From: a virus
DNA length: 49,745 nucleotides
Strand: one strand, 5' to 3'
IMG/VR virus record: IMGVR_UViG_3300030060_007733
Coordinates: 1-49,745 of that record
Shown: in pieces, positions 47,716-49,745 of the stretch
How positions within the stretch are numbered: the stretch's first letter is position 1
Layout: each line of letters starts with the position of its first letter
Program-made: the position numbers and the translations under genes
The notes under the pieces: model-generated
What the model saw: the letters and a program-made list of their open reading frames with translations, nothing else
Database searches by the model: none
What the model was told of the DNA's origin: nothing

Positions 47716-49745
47716 TTATTCGCTAGCTGGTTCTAGTGCAGTTGCTCCTGTTCCTTCTGCGGGTTCTTCATCCATTAAGTCTTTAATTAAATTCTCCATA
47801 GAAAGCATCTTGTTCGCCAACATCTTCATGCTGTTAGTCGCAGATTTAGCAAACTTAGCTTGCTCTGACAAAAACGGCTGCAAATCTTTAGAAGCCTGTA
47901 GGTTTTCATCCAAGAATTTCAAGACCTCATCTACGCTAGCCTCGCCACTTTCTATTTTTTCTTGTGTTTCTTTGAGTTTTTTAGCAATATCAGCAGTATC
48001 TGAGTCTGTTGCAAATTTCTCCCAAGCTTTTGTAGCGGCTCCCATAGCTGCATTTAATCCTTTTTGAGTCTCTAGTAACTCGTCCATTTCTGCGGTCGGA
48101 TCTAATCCTTTCGCATCGTTCATCATGCCTTTAAAATCTTCACCTTGCCCAGACCTTAATTGCATGAGCATATTTTTGCCTTCGCCCCCTACCATCCCAG
48201 CATCTGCTACTTTTCCAAGTATCTCCTCTAATTTTCCTTGGCTTACACCAAACAGAGTAACTAATTTATCTATGCTAACCCCAGTTCCTTGATCATCGAA
48301 CTCAGACATCATCATGCCGATTTTCTCATAATCAATATCAGCAGGGTCTTTCAACATTTCATCAGCGACCTCCTTACCTTGAGCGTGAACATAATCTAAG
48401 TCCATGCCCCCTTGACCGAACGCTTGCTGAATATGGCTAACTTGAGCTTGAATTGTTTGTGCTGTGAGTTCAGCCATTTTCTTTTCATTAGCCATTTGCA
48501 AGTCGCCAACCTGCTTCATCTTAGAAAGTATATCTATGCCAGCCTTTCTAGCTGCACTTTCAAATTGCTGGCTAGCTTTCTCAAGGTTATTTCTTGCTGC
48601 TAGACTCCCTTGTTGAAGTTGTTGGTTTGTCGCGCTTTTACCTGTCGCTGCTGCACTCTTCATAGTGTCAGCATATGCCACATCAACACCCGTTTGAGCA
48701 TTAACCACAGCGCCTCTAAATTGATCCAAACCTCTCTGTTGAGTTTGGAACCCAGCGCCCATGTTCATGGCTAGAGCATTAGGGCCAGTAGCTAGAGATT
48801 GCACTAAAGCTTGCTGATCTTGAGCCTGAGCAAACGCATCGGCGGTCTTCAGCGTTATCTGAGACTGTCTTTCTTGAATATCTGCTAAAGTGCTTGCATA
48901 ATCTTTTTGAGCTTTTGCTAATGTCGCAGTAGCCTCATCCATATCAGCTTGCCAAGACATTTGCATTTGCAAATCTTTATATTTCCAATTTGATATATTA
49001 GCTACGACATTTGCTAAATCGTCTTGAGCCTTAGCGAGTGCTTCATTGGACTTGTTTAACTTTTCCGTTATCTTTTTCTTTTTCTTTGAGCCATCTTTTG
49101 CTTCCTGCTCTTCTAGGTGAAGCTCGTCAGATATTTTAGCTTGTTTTTCAACAGCTTTGGCTGCTTTATCATAAGCATCTGCAAGTGCTTTTGGGTCAGC
49201 GGCGTTAGCCATACCCTCCGTTAAACTTTTATTTAAAAATTCTATTTGCGACTTATTATCCCCGAAGCCCTCAAAATCAGGGGCTTTGTCAAATTTTGTT
49301 CTTCCTACTCCTACTGCTTCTTGAGTCGCCGCAACTTTTTCTCTAGCTTCCACCATTGCTTTCTCCTCAGGAGTTAAAGCTTCTCCTACTTTCTTGCCAC
49401 CCATACCTCCTACTATAGCTCCTCCTATACCGCCTCCCAATGTCGTGATCGCAGCAACTAGTGGGGCAGCGGGTCCGAGAAAAGGAGCTAACACAGCCCC
49501 AAGTTTAGCCCCCGCAATAGCACCCCCTATTCCCCCTCCCATTGCCCCAACGCTTTCAGATACACCTACTGTTTTTTGTCGTTTAGTTAAATCTTCGTTG
49601 CCCAGTGTGCTCGCTATATCCATACCCCCGAAAAGCAATGCACCTGCGGCAGAGCCACCAACTGCTCTCCTCATTAAACCTTTCTTTGCTGCTTGCTTAC
49701 CAGCTTGTTGAGCAGCGAGAACTCTACCAGATTGGCCTTTCATCT
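47716..49745 (-). CDS. Tail tape-measure-like protein, C-terminal part (cut by right edge)
   Basis: At least 675 residues; the frame may continue beyond the window, so the ATG at 49743 need not be the true start. A Gly/Ala-rich hydrophobic region (GGMDIASTLG, then GGGIGGAIAGAKLGAVLAPFLGP and GGGIGGAIVGGMGG) is typical of tape-measure membrane-interacting segments. It is followed by long helical, Lys/Glu/Gln-rich stretches (AVEKQAKISDELHLEEQEAK) and a C-terminus rich in Gly and acidic residues (DEEPAEGTGATALEPASE). Large size, coiled coil and position at the head of the tail genes support the call. Confidence 0.75.
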   Translation of the reverse strand, partial: MKGQSGRVLAAQQAGKQAAKKGLMRRAVGGSAAGALLFGGMDIASTLGNEDLTKRQKTVGVSESVGAMGGGIGGAIAGAKLGAVLAPFLGPAAPLVAAITTLGGGIGGAIVGGMGGKKVGEALTPEEKAMVEAREKVAATQEAVGVGRTKFDKAPDFEGFGDNKSQIEFLNKSLTEGMANAADPKALADAYDKAAKAVEKQAKISDELHLEEQEAKDGSKKKKKITEKLNKSNEALAKAQDDLANVVANISNWKYKDLQMQMSWQADMDEATATLAKAQKDYASTLADIQERQSQITLKTADAFAQAQDQQALVQSLATGPNALAMNMGAGFQTQQRGLDQFRGAVVNAQTGVDVAYADTMKSAAATGKSATNQQLQQGSLAARNNLEKASQQFESAARKAGIDILSKMKQVGDLQMANEKKMAELTAQTIQAQVSHIQQAFGQGGMDLDYVHAQGKEVADEMLKDPADIDYEKIGMMMSEFDDQGTGVSIDKLVTLFGVSQGKLEEILGKVADAGMVGGEGKNMLMQLRSGQGEDFKGMMNDAKGLDPTAEMDELLETQKGLNAAMGAATKAWEKFATDSDTADIAKKLKETQEKIESGEASVDEVLKFLDENLQASKDLQPFLSEQAKFAKSATNSMKMLANKMLSMENLIKDLMDEEPAEGTGATALEPASE

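Noticed and set aside
49394-49711. Plus-strand ORF antisense to the tape-measure gene
   Set aside because: It reads Pro/Ala/Ile repeats that are simply the complement of Gly/Ala-rich codons of the tail gene; no ribosome site or domain.
1-49745. tRNA genes, integrase, attachment sites, insertion sequences
   Set aside because: I looked for tRNA-like cloverleafs, tyrosine or serine recombinase motifs and IS ends and saw none; a covariance search (tRNAscan) would be decisive.

Overview
The window looks like part of the genome of a tailed dsDNA phage (Caudoviricetes) infecting a Gram-negative bacterium, probably marine or aquatic. It is AT-rich, tightly packed with overlapping genes, and carries no integrase, tRNA, IS element or CRISPR array that I could find. 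The Gram-negative host is inferred from a phage-encoded outer-membrane beta-barrel, an overlapping lipoprotein/coiled-coil (spanin-like) pair, and heptose and GDP-sugar genes. Several clear promoters resemble TTGACA-N16/17-TATAAT, so early transcription probably uses a standard sigma-70 host polymerase.

Layout. About 0-3.5 kb (minus) holds lysis and host-surface genes: an endolysin cut by the left edge, a two-TM membrane protein, a holin, a terminator, an outer-membrane barrel, a small conserved-type protein, a surface adhesin/fibre protein, and overlapping o-/i-spanin candidates. At 3.5-17.5 kb (minus) there is one long replication operon read from a promoter at 17.5 kb: zinc-ribbon protein, RecA/UvsX recombinase, PD-(D/E)XK nuclease, small protein, DnaB-like helicase, primase, RecB/Cas4-like nuclease, a PolIII-type polymerase split into PHP, exonuclease and core genes, a ClpA/C-like ATPase, small proteins and an HldD-like epimerase. 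At 17.5-29.1 kb (minus) lies a glycan cassette with GDP-mannose dehydratase, methyltransferases, a short DegT-type protein, a sulfotransferase-like protein, a cupin, a fucosyltransferase and several other glycosyltransferases. A structured leader precedes it. At 29.2-32.0 kb (minus) are nrdA and nrdB. At 32.0-32.27 kb is a non-coding region with a promoter, a structured RNA candidate and a terminator.

At 32.3-39.7 kb the strand switches to plus: a sigma-like factor, a GT4 glycosyltransferase, Hsp20, an FmdB-like protein, an SSB-like protein, a GT4-GT9 fusion and a further GT9 half, and a phage protein of unknown role. One fibre-like gene within this block is on the minus strand. At 39.7-49.7 kb (minus) is a tail module: a hub-like protein, a LamG-like protein, two related tail proteins and the C-terminal part of a tape-measure protein.

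How it fits together. Nucleotide supply (RNR), recombination and a near-complete replisome suggest a large lytic phage. The sigma-like factor may direct late transcription. The sugar genes could remodel host LPS or decorate virions. The most unusual signals are the isolated structured RNA unit upstream of nrdB, the switch-like leader before the glycan cassette, repeated promoters placed so that transcripts begin almost at the start codon, and a replicase split into three genes whose order follows the domain order of Gram-positive PolC.
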